64,000 nt of DNA from contig NW_003314264.1 in assembly GCF_000143415.4 (NCBI RefSeq), positions 512,124 through 576,123 on the forward strand. The letters are read 5' to 3'. Positions 22,490 through 38,234 of the stretch are shown in pieces (position 1 is the first letter of the stretch; the number at the start of each line of letters is the position of its first letter). The notes under the pieces are model-generated. The model had not been told where the DNA came from. It did no database searches and worked only from the letters and a program-made list of their open reading frames with translations. Both the position numbers and the translations under genes were made by a program. This DNA is from Selaginella moellendorffii (lineage: Eukaryota; Streptophyta; Lycopodiopsida; Selaginellales; Selaginellaceae).

Positions 22490-23844
22490 ATGGAGAACAC
22501 AGTGCAGCTTTTAATTTTTATTTTCTAGCAAATTCTTGGCAGTCTCGAGGTTTGACATGATCAATCGTGCCTACCAACCGTTCCAAGTTCGACTTTATAT
22601 ATTATACGCTTTGTCTGAAGACCATAACAACTTACATTTACACTCTGAAGTTATGTAGGCGTCAACTCTATCACTGGAAAACACTAGTTGTGATAGTTTG
22701 AGCAGCACAAATATGTGACCATGGCTTTGATCATAAATATGTAAATAGTTTGATCATTGTTTCATAAAACGTTATTAGGAAAATGTGCAAAATATATTAG
22801 TAAATTACAGTAATAGTAAATAATGTTGGTAATTCACAATAATTATCTTTATGCCACATGGATTCTTTTTTATCATATAAAACCAGATTATGGTCAAGTT
22901 ATAAGACTAGAAAGCAATTTTGGGAAACCTTTTCATAAGGACTTTTAGTTTTCCAAATTAAAGTATTTCCTGAATATAATACAAGGCTACAAGTAGAATC
23001 CAATAGCAATAGATTTTTACCATTTGGAGATATCAAAAGTTATCAATAAATAACTTAAAACCAAAAATCAAACTACTAGTTTTAAGATTGCAGTAAAACT
23101 CATTATTAAAATAGAAGTTATAATATAATTCTTTTTGCAATAAAAGTCCAGGACTGCCTCTGAGTTTATATTGTATAAAATAATTAATAGTTTCCCTTTC
23201 AAAGAAGTCAGATAAGTTTTCTTTTAAAGAACTAATACTACCATATAAAAGATTTTCAAACCTAATTTTCAACTTTCACCATTAACAGTTTCAGTAATAC
23301 TACATTGATACTTTGTTTTAATAATGATATCAATGAATCCTTTAGAAGTAATGTTCTCAGGTAAGGTTTTTAATATTTTAGTTTAGATAATACATTTGTC
23401 ACAGCTTCTATAATATTATCAATATCATGTGGATTTAAAATTCTAATTCTTCCAATAGTTGCATGTTTAATTGGGATAGTAGTAAATTTTATGCTAAAAA
23501 AATTAAATAAAACATAAAAAAGAAAAAAAGTGATAAGTATGGACTGAAGGATTTATTTAACCTATCTGTATATATATATATTAATATGTCTTTATTATAT
23601 TTACTTGACCAATTGATTTAGATGAACAAAATTAGATTCTTGTAAGAAAAATATATTTCTAAAATTCTTTATTTTTTCTATCATAATCTTATCGAAACAA
23701 TACATTTAATAAATATTAGATTAATTAAAATAATCTTTACGACCTAATATTTATATATGGCCCAAATATATAAATAATTGCGTGATGAATGTTGAATAGT
23801 TTTAAAAACCTTATTTTTATTGGTTTTATTCTAAGCTTCTATAA
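22490..23844. other. AT-rich intergenic block, no gene seen
   Basis: This is strongly AT-rich DNA upstream of the hydrolase gene. A short frame on the minus strand near 23033-23272 has no recognisable motif and could be a worn piece of a mobile element. No RNA gene or clear repeat border is seen. Confidence 0.5.
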
Positions 23845-24360
23845 GGCAGCACTAGGAAAAGAATTTAGTAATCAATTAAATGCTTTATGTACCATTTCTT
23901 GCATATGAAGATGCCAAGTTTCTATTGGGCTTGGTCTTAATACAGGTACCACACTGTCATGCTATCATAACCTGTTTTTATAAGTGTGGAGAAAAAGGAA
24001 TTTTTTTTGGGGACTCATGATCAGTTTGGATCCTCTCAATCGTTTCTTTTTATTTAGTAAGAAAAAATAATAATCTGCCATAAAATATTACAGCATTTAT
24101 AAATGGGAGATTGAACATAAAATTTACAGCAGGTACAACATTCCTAGATATGAGCACTTTCCTGTTGTTGATGGTTTATGGAGAGCTTTATTCTTTCAAT
24201 TCAGGCTAGAGCTCTAATGTTTACAACTACTGGTAAATTGTATACTTTGGGATGGGTCAAACGTGAGCAGCTTGGGGTATTCTTGTAGAGTCATAGAAGC
24301 TGGATAATGCTCAAGAAATTATGTGTATTGTGGCAGTGGCTTCATATTAACAGCATTGCT
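23845..24360 (+). pseudogene. Decayed RCC1 gene copy (exons 5-8), AT-shifted
   Basis: Read on the plus strand, this follows the coding strand of the RCC1 gene at 19944-20570 through exon 5 (23845-23945), intron 5, exon 6 (near 24000-24040), exon 7 (near 24165-24185) and exon 8 (24205-24350). The aligned differences are mostly C to T and G to A, so the copy is much more AT-rich than its source and full of stops. Exon order and introns are kept, so it arose by DNA duplication rather than from an mRNA. Confidence 0.75.
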
Positions 24361-24520
24361 AGCATGATACTATCTTTGTAGGGGGCATTCCCAAATGTAT
24401 AATTGGGATAGGATGGCTGATTGCCTTATAAATTAGACTAATGCCAATTATGCTATGTTGACTTGTTCTATCATATTTGTTCTGAAATGTACTGCTTTTC
24501 CAAGGTGTTTCCTATAGGGG

Positions 24521-26669
24521 ATATACTTAAAATATGCTAGGATATTTTAGGATATTCTACCATCTATCTTGGTTGTTATTCATTTAAATTTATCTTATAT
24601 TTATAATTTATAAACTTTCTTAAAAACTTCCTAGTATATTCTAGTTTATTTGGCCATCTAATGGTTGATATCCAATAAGATTAATCTTGTGTTTATAAAC
24701 TATAAAAATGTTTATAATTATAAATTTCCATTTGACCATTTATATTAATAAATAGGAATAACACTACTATTAAGAAAACTAAGCGTTGCTGCATGCAACA
24801 GACAATAAATTATTATTTGTTCTACATTTAGTTTGTGTTGGAATACCTATATTCTCATGTTAAGTGATTAGTATATTGAAATAATACTAGATTCTGGCTC
24901 TATTTTACATAATGGTTTTGATGTTGGGATTTGGATATTTTGGGGTTGTTCTTTGACTACACACTTGGGAATTTAATTCTATCTCTTTGTTCAGTATTTA
25001 ATAAATAAATAACTAAAAATTAAGTTTAAAATATGAGATGAAGTTATATAAATCTCTTTGGGTAATAATAAATTTAGGCTTTTAGAAGTTTTTTTGGTTC
25101 TATTCCTTATATATACACAAAAGCTTTTACATTATTTTTTTTAGAGGGAGGATGGTGTAAAGTTTCTAAATACATGTATATATTACCTTACCTAGATAAT
25201 ATATTCATTATCATATTATAGTATATAGACCATTATTAGTGACTAAGTTTTCCATTTTACTTTAATCATTTAACCACACCCTTGACCACTTGGAGGGTCT
25301 TATTCATAACTTCCATTTATGTGTTTGATCCCACTTTAAACACATAAAAGTATTATTGATATCTTAATTTGTTTAGCTAAGGCTATGTCCATTCATCTTT
25401 ATTTCATTAGTAACCTAAAACCATTTGCACCATAGTCCCATCTCTTCAAAATCAAACCATCTATCTAAAAGTGGTTATCTCATTACCACACTTTAATATC
25501 TTTAGGATGCCTTAAGATATAAGGAACACTATCCCCCAATATCCTTCCTTCGGTCCTTACTAAGTCTTTTTTTGTCTATAACAATATCTACAAACATTGC
25601 AATTGAATCATGTCTCAAAGGCCTAATTATTAAATTTTATTGACCTTTAGGACTTCTTCACCACATGTCCATACTTTTGACCACTAAGCAAGAGTAAGAT
25701 TCCTCTACCTTTCTATTTAAAATGACATTTTAAAACACTATAACTCAACTTGAGCCTTGTAGGTATTCTTTTTTCCTTCTGCCTCTAAAGTGTCTCAACC
25801 ATAAGGTTTCGATAAGCCATACAAAGTATCCAAGTAAGTAATGCCACTCACACTTGGATTGAAAACATTAATTATTCAATTTCCCAAAAAAGCTAAAGTT
25901 AGCTTTTGAACACTTTAAGAAGTTATCATATTTGTCCATCTATATCCATTTGATTTCCTAAGGGAGTTATAGTTGACTTTTAAACACTTAATCAAGTCAC
26001 CCTATTTGCCCATCTATGTTTACTTTAACTTTGGATTTTTCAGTGGTTATATTATCACCCGGTTTAGCCTTCTTTATTTATACTAGCCTTTATATAAGTA
26101 ATTAAATTTTTCATTATACTTTAGCCATTTAACCACATCTTTAACCATTTGGAGAAGTAAATAAATCATATTCTTAACTTAAGGACATACTAACCCTATA
26201 AATAGCATTTATTATCGGAATAAGTATGTAATTGGGATTTAAACCCTTTCTTATTTACAAAAATGGATGGACCAAATTAAGGTGTCTATAGTGGGATTAG
26301 ATTGTGGAGCACTTGAACCAAATATGAAAACTAAATGGTTCTTGAACACTTATATTCTTAATATATTTCTCAAATATTTTATATAAATTATTGATATTGT
26401 TTTTAAAAAAATAATAATTTGCTATGCATTACATGAAATAACACTTGGCTTACTTAATAGTAGTGTTATTATGGAAATTTATAGTTATAAACATGTTTAT
26501 ATTTTATAAACACAAGATTAATTATATTGAATATCAACCATTAGATGGTAGAATAAACTAGAATATACTAGAAAGAGTTTATAAATTATAAATACAAAAT
26601 TAATCTAAATGAATAACAACCATTAAATAATAGAAAATTCTAGAATACCAAGCATATTTTAAGTATATT
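24521..26669. mobile_element. Foldback-like element with ~300-bp terminal inverted repeats
   Basis: The stretch 24521 to about 24822 is repeated in reverse complement at about 26390-26669. Both arms start ATATACTTAAAATATGC at their outer ends and share landmarks such as TAATCTTGTGTTTATAAA and AACACTACTATTAAG. The arms appear roughly 80-85% alike by eye, with small gaps. The middle (about 1.6 kb) includes a decayed LTR of element A (25225-26335) and has no coding capacity. No target duplication is clear. Long inverted arms fit a Mutator-like or foldback element, but a segmental inverted duplication is also possible. The right arm ends about 100 bp before the METTL4 start codon. Confidence 0.6.
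25225..26335 (-). mobile_element. Decayed LTR relic of element A family
   Basis: From about 25245 the sequence tracks the inverted LTR at the start of the window, for example ACCACACCCTTGACCACTTGGAGG against ACCACACCTCCGACCACTTGGAGG, and continues through the parts equivalent to 181-760. Most mismatches are C to T or G to A. A second partial start appears near 26105, and about 26275-26335 matches the forward strand of 2810-2880, so the inverted arrangement seen at 1-3012 is partly repeated here. It is an old, inactive relic. Confidence 0.72.
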
Positions 26670-26772
26670 CACTCACTCTCTTTAAAAACCTTCTTAAGTA
26701 AGAGATTTGATTTAACCTATAGCTAAAACTTTAATACAGAACATTATTTTAAAAGTAAAACATTTAGGGCTT

Positions 26773-28379
<1,607 letters not shown>

Positions 28380-28581
28380 CTTTATCTGAAAACGACACCG
28401 TTATGATCTTTATAATTCTTGGTTCATGATTCTTGCCACTACAATCCAGATTGCATAATGACATGAGCCAACTATGTTCTGTGGACTTCTTCAGCATTGG
28501 TGGACCCATCAGTAGAAGCATGCGGTCAAGTTAAGTCTTTTGACACGGCAATGAAATGAGAAGCGGAGCTCGAGCAATGCA

Positions 28582-30845
<2,264 letters not shown>

Positions 30846-30998
30846 TTCCATTCTGATTTTGGAGCTTGTGGCGCGTGTTGATATGTTCTACCACGACACG
30901 AAAGGTTTAGAGAGACCTTTGTTTAGAAACGCAAGAGTACCTTATTTGCTGTCTAGACTTTAACGTGAATAAAAGATATTTGTGGCTGTAAAAGACGG

Positions 30999-33900
30999 TC
31001 ACAGCTGAAACACCCCGACTTGGTGGTTGCCGCGGCTGAGAATTACAATTCGGTCCGACTTCCAATGCAAGCGAAAGGACAAATCAATCGTCTCCTCGCT
31101 TTCGCTTTCTTCCTCCTGCAAAGCACAAGATAAGATTGACAAAAGCAACAAGGCGCGAAGATTACCACTTCCTCGACATTCTTCGATCCACTCAAATTTC
31201 CGATAATGCTAGTGCTGGATGATTTTGGGGAGAATCCTGGCGAGGGTGGTAAGAGAACTAGCTTTGTGCACTGGACGGGCACGGTGGAGCGGCTCAGTTT
31301 GTCCCACCAAGCAGCGCCAACCGACCACCATCGAAGTATCAATCCTTGATGTGAGAAAGCTACAAGACCCTGGAGCATGCAAACGAGCGATTAGAGTTTT
31401 TTATCCAGCTCAAGCTAAAATACCTCGCCATCATTCGAGAAGCTCAGAGCGGTAATTCCTAGCGTCCGAGTGGAGCTTCTAGCACTGGGAGACAATGCTG
31501 GATGTCCGGGAGGTCCACTGGCATCAAGAACCTTCATTATACTCGCACTGACAAAAGAAAGAAAAAACATTTAAAAAACATGCTAGAAAAGAAAAACATT
31601 ACCTGTAAAGGTCATATACATGAATCCTAAGCGACCGGATGTCACCCACTGGATCACCAACTGCAAGTTTGCCAGCTGCTGATTGAGCAACCGGATGGTA
31701 AAGAGCAACCATAGGAAACGCTTGAGACATCTCCTTGATCACTTCCATGATAATAGGAAAGTTGTGCCGTCTTTGCAGCGAATCCGCAGGATCCAATAGA
31801 CGAACAGCCAGCGAAACAATCTGCTAGCACAGAATAGTCACGAGCTATAGCAAAAAAAAAAGATAAAGATAAAGAAAAACTGACCCGTCCAAGACACGCA
31901 ATGACAGTCGACGGAGACGTACGTATAACTTGAACTAGCGACGTGAGTCCCAGTAAAACGCTCGAAGAAGATTTCGTCGATGCTACTCTTTCCAGAGCAA
32001 TCAAGAAAGCGGGCATGTCCGCGAGCGCAAGAGCTGACAAGAGCGCTCGGTGGTGTTCCGTAGTAGCAATGTGACCACCATGATCCCCGTCACCGCCAAT
32101 GCATTGGATGAGAAAGAGCACGTCCGAGGTGAGCTGGGACACTTCCTCTGACTGTATAAGTGGCTGCCAAGTGCTCGCCATCCCAGCACACAAAACCTCC
32201 GCTGCTGTAGCGCTGTGCCTATCACTTGTTCGCACTAGCTTGAGCAGTAAGGGAGCGGTGGAGCTCGACAAGTCATGCCGCACCAAGGACTTGTGCCAGA
32301 TTGCCAATGCTCCACACATGATGATTCTGCAAGCTCTACCATCCTGGTCCGAGCCACCTGTGAGGCCAAGCCATGTTTCCTGTCCTCCTGACGATTCTAG
32401 CCACTCGAGAAGATCATCGAACGAGGAGCCGTTATCATTCTGTAAAATGTCTGGCACCGCTGTGGATGCTGCAGAATGGAATAAGAGACGGGCAGCCAGT
32501 CGGACATGCTCAGCAGGATCTTGCCAGAAACATGCAAATATCTGCACGTGAAACTCAGTTTAGAAGATCACATGGACAACTTACCTCCAGACAAGCATCA
32601 CCAAGTTTCTCAACAGCTCCAGCCGTGTAGAAAGCAGCTAGTGCACTGACCAAACACTCGTATCAGAAGTTCAACCACAAGAAGAAAGTTATTACCTGCA
32701 AATCATAGAGCCGGGAGCTGAAAACGTGAGCAAGCGCTGAGCGAGCGACACCATCGTCAAAGCTCGCATTGAGAACAAAACCGACGAGCGGCTCCAAAAC
32801 TGCGGAAATAAAGTTAGTATGGCGATGAGCAACGTAATGCCAACCTTAGAAGCTGCTTCTTTCGTTGGAAGTATTAGTGTAACGCTCCCTCTGTTCCCAG
32901 CTATACCTGCAGCAACGCGATGGTGCCTCGGTTGGAATACTTGCAGCTCGTCTGCCACAGATTTGTCAAGCTCCTCATCAATTCCCCAAAAGTGAAGAAC
33001 TGAAAGGCTCAGCTTCAAGAGCTTCTCGTCAACAGTGCTTAAAAGCGACGTCATGTCGAAGTGGATGGCCGCTATACCGGGAAACGGGCATCCTGCTCTG
33101 ATAGCATGTTGCTTGCAGTGTGGATCCATACTACCTTGCACCTGGCTGCTTGTCATTTCTTGCGAAGCCATCGGACTATGTACATCGTCAAGAGGTAGAA
33201 GCAGCGAAGAAGCCGAAGTGAAGTCCCCATGCAGCTCGGTGGTACGCCTCTTCCGACTTGCAAAGTGCTTCAGCATCGACTGAGCAGCTGCTCCACGAAG
33301 AATACGCTCACGAGCACCGGAATGGATGTCCCATATGTACAAAACCAGCTGACCATCGCCGGCAGTGCACAGGACTGCAAGATAAGCTCTGAACTCGTCC
33401 CACACAACTTGTTGTATCACACCAGCATGCCCCGGAAATATCCTCTCGGTTCTCAAGCTCGTAAGTGACGACAATGCCACGGTCGAATCATCGGCCACGG
33501 AGACGAAGCACTCATCCCAAGGTGGCGAGGACTCTGGTGAAGGTAAAACAAACTGCCTTACAGGAGCAACGTGTGGATGAAGAACTGCTATCAAGCTCCT
33601 ATTCCCTGCTTCTATATCCCATAAGCACACCGAGCCGTCCATACTTCCAGAAAGTAACACTTGCCTCAACTCGGACTGATGAACAGCAAGGCACTGGATC
33701 GATGGGCCGTTCTCACTCGCGTGTACTTCTTTCCTCCCAGGCTCCAGCTTTATAAGATCAAAGTCCCCGTTGGCGTATCCACACACGAAGATCGATGGAA
33801 CTAGAGTCCCATAACTGGGAACAAGTAGCGAAGACGTGATGGTAATGCTGTTAGCAGTTTCCAAACCTTTCCAAAGCCGACCAGAGCTACCAAAGCTTGC

Positions 33901-35062
33901 TCTTCCTGTAGCAGCACCTTTCCAACTGGAAGTCCACACTGCTACACTGGCCTCCCGATTATAATCAATACGAACTATGATGTCACCGATAGAGCAGAAG
34001 GTGATCTTGCAGCCTGCACTTCCTTTGAGACCTGGCACGACACTAACGCGAGCGACAGAATTGCTTCCCTCCACGGAGTAAACGGTGGCTGATCCCTGTC
34101 CATCCCAAACTAGAAATTGATGTTTCTCGACGTCCCTCAGAAAGTATCCACCGACCAAACACGTACCGTCTTCCCGATAGATCGACAAGTTTTCGAGTGA
34201 TCTGAGCATCCATCCCAGTGGAGAAACCAAGAGCAAAAGTTTTCCGTCATTGGACAGTGAGACTGCTTCAGCTGCTTCTACATGAAGATCTCCCTCTGCA
34301 CCTTCCTGGCCAGACTTGTTCTTGGACCATACTTGAAAGTTGCCTTTTAAATCCGCAACAGTAGCCTTAAACTCGTCCTGCTGTGCTACCACCACTAAGT
34401 CGTTGATTTCCCTCAGTCCAAGGAGCCCATGGTAGATGTTCTGCGTGACTCTGAGCGTGCTCGTGTCGACAACAAGGACGCCACCTTTTGCCTGCCCGGA
34501 GCTGCTAGAATGGTAACCAACGCAGATGTGTTTCGTCTCACCAGGAACACGAGAAACTGATGTAGGCTGCGCAATCGATGGAGGCAACCGTCGCCTCCTT
34601 AAACATTTCCCAGTATCACTATCCCATACGCACATTCCCCGCTCGCTACATACGCTAAGAACTCCACCTTGACTCTGGCTCTGGCTCCGGTCGCATGCCT
34701 GCAAGCCAACTATAGCAGCAGTATGCCCGCAAAGTAGCGCCAGTGGTAGCACATCCTGCGAAGATATCCTTAGTTCATGCACCAAAAACAAAAACGAGAA
34801 AAGAAAGAGATGAAGATCCTCACCTCTGGAACAAAGTGCTCCCCACACTCATCCTGCCAAGAGCCGAAAAGTCATGAGAGGAAAATTTGGATGCGAAGTT
34901 CCAGACCTTTGAGGATGAGCGTGAATCAAAGCTCCACAGAAAAATCTTGCCATCGGCAGCTCCAGTCCAGATTGTCGCAGGCTTGTCCAGAACAAGCGCC
35001 ACTCGGACATCGTGCGCAAAGGTGTTGGATGCCCACAAGCCTTGCGAAACTTCTAGCTTCAT
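30999..35062 (-). CDS. WDR7-like WD40 protein (rabconnectin-3 beta type)
   Basis: Ten exons (34907-35062, 34824-34853, 32845-34755, 32696-32799, 32585-32645, 31885-32541, 31603-31820, 31424-31547, 31166-31369, 30999-31115) sum to 3582 bases, 1193 residues, all joins in frame. N-terminal WD40 repeats are seen (TIWTGAADGKIFLW, VLPLALLCGHTAAI, LLSGSMDGSVCLWD). A helical middle follows (LTMVSLAQRLL, EHVRLAARLLFHSAAS), then a C-terminal WD pair (TLGITALSFSNDGE, GLILRWWSVG). This layout is that of the WDR7/rabconnectin-3 beta family, which binds V-ATPase regulators in animals and occurs as large transducin-like proteins in plants. Exon 2 is only 30 bases and one intron only 45 bases. The start ATG is the first in the exon; an upstream exon is not excluded. 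Confidence 0.8.
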
Positions 35063-35501
35063 GGGAAATCTAGAAGGAACGTATCAGTCGAACCATCCCT
35101 TTTGTCTATTACGCTCCAGGCGTTGTTCTCTCTGCCAAGAGCACCCAAAGTTTATAATGTTGATCGAGTGGAGATCGATGAAATCTAGAAAGAATATGTC
35201 TTACCTCTATCTTCTTGCACGATTTATAGACCTTGATCACGTCCTTGCATCGATTCTTATCGGAATTCCTCTCCAGGCCTGGAAGAATCGTCATGACTTA
35301 GCTTGAATCGTTGATCACAGCACTTACACTTAAGACTAGCAGTGTACTGTGGATAACACATAGAATCCGCAATGCGCATCACGCCGGATCCCTCTTTGAG
35401 CTTCTGCGGGCCAGATCGCGACTCCATTCCCTCCAAAGACCCTAATTTCCACTCTAAAAATGTAGGGTTCTTAGTTCTAGAGTAAATTTCTAGCTAGAGC
35501 T
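35063..35501. promoter_or_regulatory. Shared upstream region of WDR7-like and ILR1-like genes
   Basis: The 439 bp between two divergent start codons must hold both promoters and 5' leaders. I see no strong TATA box on either side. This is inferred from gene order only. Confidence 0.5.
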
Positions 35502-36964
35502 ATGGAGGCTTGGGCTGCAGAGATCTTGGAGGCCGCCAACGATCCAGGCACGGTGGAGTGGGTAAGATCGGTCCGGCGCTGCATTCACCGCAACCCGGAG
35601 CTGGGATTTGAGGAGCACCAGACGAGCGCCCTCATTCGCAGGGAGCTGGATGGAATGGGGATTCCCTACCGGTGGCCAGTGGCCAAGACAGGAGTGGTGG
35701 CGACCATTGGGAGCGGCGATCGGCCGATTGTGGCGCTCAGGGCGGACATGGACGGTCTTCCGATCCAGGTACTGAAAGGAAGAACCAGATTTTTTAAGCA
35801 TTGGCTCTTTGAGTAGGAGATGGTGGAGTGGGAGCACAAGAGCCAAGTGGATGGGAAAATGCACGCTTGTGGACACGATGCTCACCTAGCCATGCTCCTT
35901 GGCGCTGCTAGGATTCTCTCGCGAAGGCGCCATCTTCTCAAAGTAAGCTCTCCTCGATCGAGTCTTTTCCTTTGTGCTTGAAAGTTTCGCTTGCGCAGGG
36001 AACGGTGCTTCTTCTCTTCCAGCCAGCTGAAGAAGGCAAAGCTGGCGCTCAAGTTATGGTCCAGGATGGAGCTCTTGGAGACGCCGAGGCCATCTTTGGC
36101 TTGCACGTAGCACCGGAAGCTCCGACGGGAATCATCGCGCTCCGGAGAGGACCGTGCTTAGCCGGATCTCGCGCCTTCGAGGCCGAGATCAAGGGCCGAG
36201 GTGGTCATGCCGGTTGTCCAGATCACACTGCCGATCCCATCGTTGCGGCCTCGTTTGCGGTGATCAGCTTGCAGCCGCTCGTCTCTCGAGAAATGGATCC
36301 TCTTGGTAATCAGGTGAGCATCTCAACGCTTATTCGAGTGTTGTTTGTTTGTTTTTTTTTTCCTTTTCTTTTCTTTTTTCTTTTTTCTTTACATTTGCGA
36401 AGGTTGTTTCTGTGACTAGCATAAGTGGTGGGCATACCTTCAATGTCATTCCAGATTCTGTGACTCTCAAAGGCTCGTTCCGCTCCTTCTCCAAAGAAGG
36501 CATGGCTAAGCTTAAAGAGAGAATCCAGCAGGTTTGTGAGAAGCTTTTCTACATACAAACAAGCTCTGAAACTTGCGTTTTAGATCATCGAGAGCCAGGC
36601 AGCTGTTCACAAATGCACCGCTCGCGTAGTCTTCGATGCAGACCGCCCGATGTATCCAGCGACGATCAACGACGATAAATTGCACGACCACGCATCCTGG
36701 GTCGCAACGTCACTCTTTGGAAGCCACTGCGTACGCAACATCAAGCCGGTGATGGCTGCCGAAGACTTCTCGTTCTACTTGGAACGCATTCCAGGCATGT
36801 TTACTGGCCTGGGGATTCACAGCGAGGCAAAAGGAACTACTCATTTCGTCCACTCCGGTCTCTTCCGCATGGACGAAGACATGCTCCCCTGGGGAGTAGC
36901 GTTCCAAGCAGCCGTAGCCGAAGCATACATCAACGAGCTCCAGCCTCCTCTCGGACGGACGTAA
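35502..36964 (+). CDS. IAA-amino acid hydrolase, ILR1-like (M20 amidohydrolase)
   Basis: Five exons (35502-35768, 35817-35942, 35999-36313, 36403-36531, 36584-36964) sum to 1218 bases, 405 residues, all joins in frame. The protein is an M20D metallo-amidohydrolase: [12 protein letters not shown] near the N-terminus, [13 protein letters not shown], the metal ligands in [13 protein letters not shown] and [10 protein letters not shown], the dimer-domain GRGGHAG, and late ligands in MAAEDFSFY and THFVHSGLF. Plant members release free auxin or other hormones from amino-acid conjugates. There is no evident signal peptide or C-terminal ER-retention signal, unlike many seed-plant members, so the protein may be cytosolic. 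The substrate cannot be told from sequence. It converges with the SEC14 gene with 144 bp between stops. Confidence 0.88.
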
Positions 36965-37108
36965 ACAGCAACACAGCTGACAAATTCAAGGTACTATTTT
37001 TTCTTCTATGTTCTGCGTGGACGAACCACGTTTGGTTTTAAACAGGGCGCGAATAACCATGATAAGTTACGAGCACCAAGAACTCCGTGATCTAGAACCA
37101 AGTAAATA

Positions 37109-38234
37109 TCAGACATTTCCAAGCCAAGGCCCAGCGTTCGAGCTCTCGCATCCTCTAGAGCTGACACACTCGCAGGAGCCGCCTAGAAACGATGGCAAGC
37201 TCTCCGCGTCGACGAGCTCCAGCAGCCTGGGAACGTAGTTGGTTCCGTGAACTTCGATCTTCTTCTGGGTTTGGTTGTCGAGCCACGGTTTGACGATGCT
37301 CCAGAGCGCTTTGAAGTAAACCGGCGCGTTGACGATCACCATCTTTCCCAGGAACTCGGGGTAAAAGTCCTGGTCGATCCGGAGGATGGCTCTCACGAAC
37401 TGGCGGACCTGTTTGCTTACGTGCTTTACCACCTGGAGGAGCGAGGCAAGAAAAAAGATGGAAACTTTTACAGCAAACGAGCCAAAAAAAAAAAAGAGGA
37501 ACTTTACCACTCCTTTGAGGTCGAGAATCGCGAGTGATTGAGTGATCGCTCGGCCGGCGTCACGGGACGCAGCAGGGAGCCTGACATCCACGAAAATCTC
37601 CCACTCTTTGATGTGATCCAGCAGCATTCTCTCCATACTTGTCACTTTAAAGAGCTCTTCCAAGCGCAGCTTTCCCAGCCTTTCGATGTAGATTGGCCTT
37701 CCCAACTTGTCCACCTTGTGATAGAAACGCGGATAGAGCTCTTGCGTTGCATCACGCTCTTGGAAATCAAACTCCTTTTTCCAAAGTTACTCGGAGGAGT
37801 AAGAACTTCGGGAAAGCTTTTGTAAAAGTTTACCTGTTTGATAGCGTCTGCTCGAACTTCTGCGCGCCATTGGAGCATGGCCTCGTACATGGCCTTTGCC
37901 TTCCACACATCAAACGATCTTGCCTTGAGAAATCTCACCAGGGTATCGACGTCCCCTTGAATCTGGCGATCGCCCAAGAGCTTTTGCAGCCTCTCCAACG
38001 CCTCATTTTGGGACTCGTCCAGTGCGTCGACCATTTCTTTCTCGTTTTTACTCTTTCTGGCAAGATCCGAGCTGTTTGTCACGAAGAACTAGAGGATGCG
38101 ATCAAATTCACGGACTTCACACACATAAAAAGTGAAAAGGTCGGACAAAGCAAGACTCTTTAACTTGCCTCGTCGCGAGATGGAGAATCTCTCCACCGAA
38201 AAGCCTGTTTAACAGCCTCTTGAGGCCGACTCAT
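37109..38234 (-). CDS. SEC14-like CRAL-TRIO lipid-transfer protein
   Basis: Four exons (38169-38234, 37834-38088, 37508-37774, 37109-37432) sum to 912 bases, 303 residues, all in frame. The N-terminal CRAL-TRIO helices (DTLVRFLKARSFDVWKAKAM) are followed by the lipid-binding fold with DKLGRPIYIERLG, FYPEFLGKMVIVNAP and FKALWSIVKPWLD. The end has the plant SEC14 signature of FLGGSCECVS...GC...GPW. Such proteins move or present phosphatidylinositol and phosphatidylcholine at membranes. The first exon (MSRPQEAVKQAFRW) is joined by an intron with a GC donor (GAG/GCAAGT); without it the protein would lack an ATG upstream of the conserved part. There is no GOLD or nodulin domain, so this is a short SEC14-only form. 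Confidence 0.88.
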
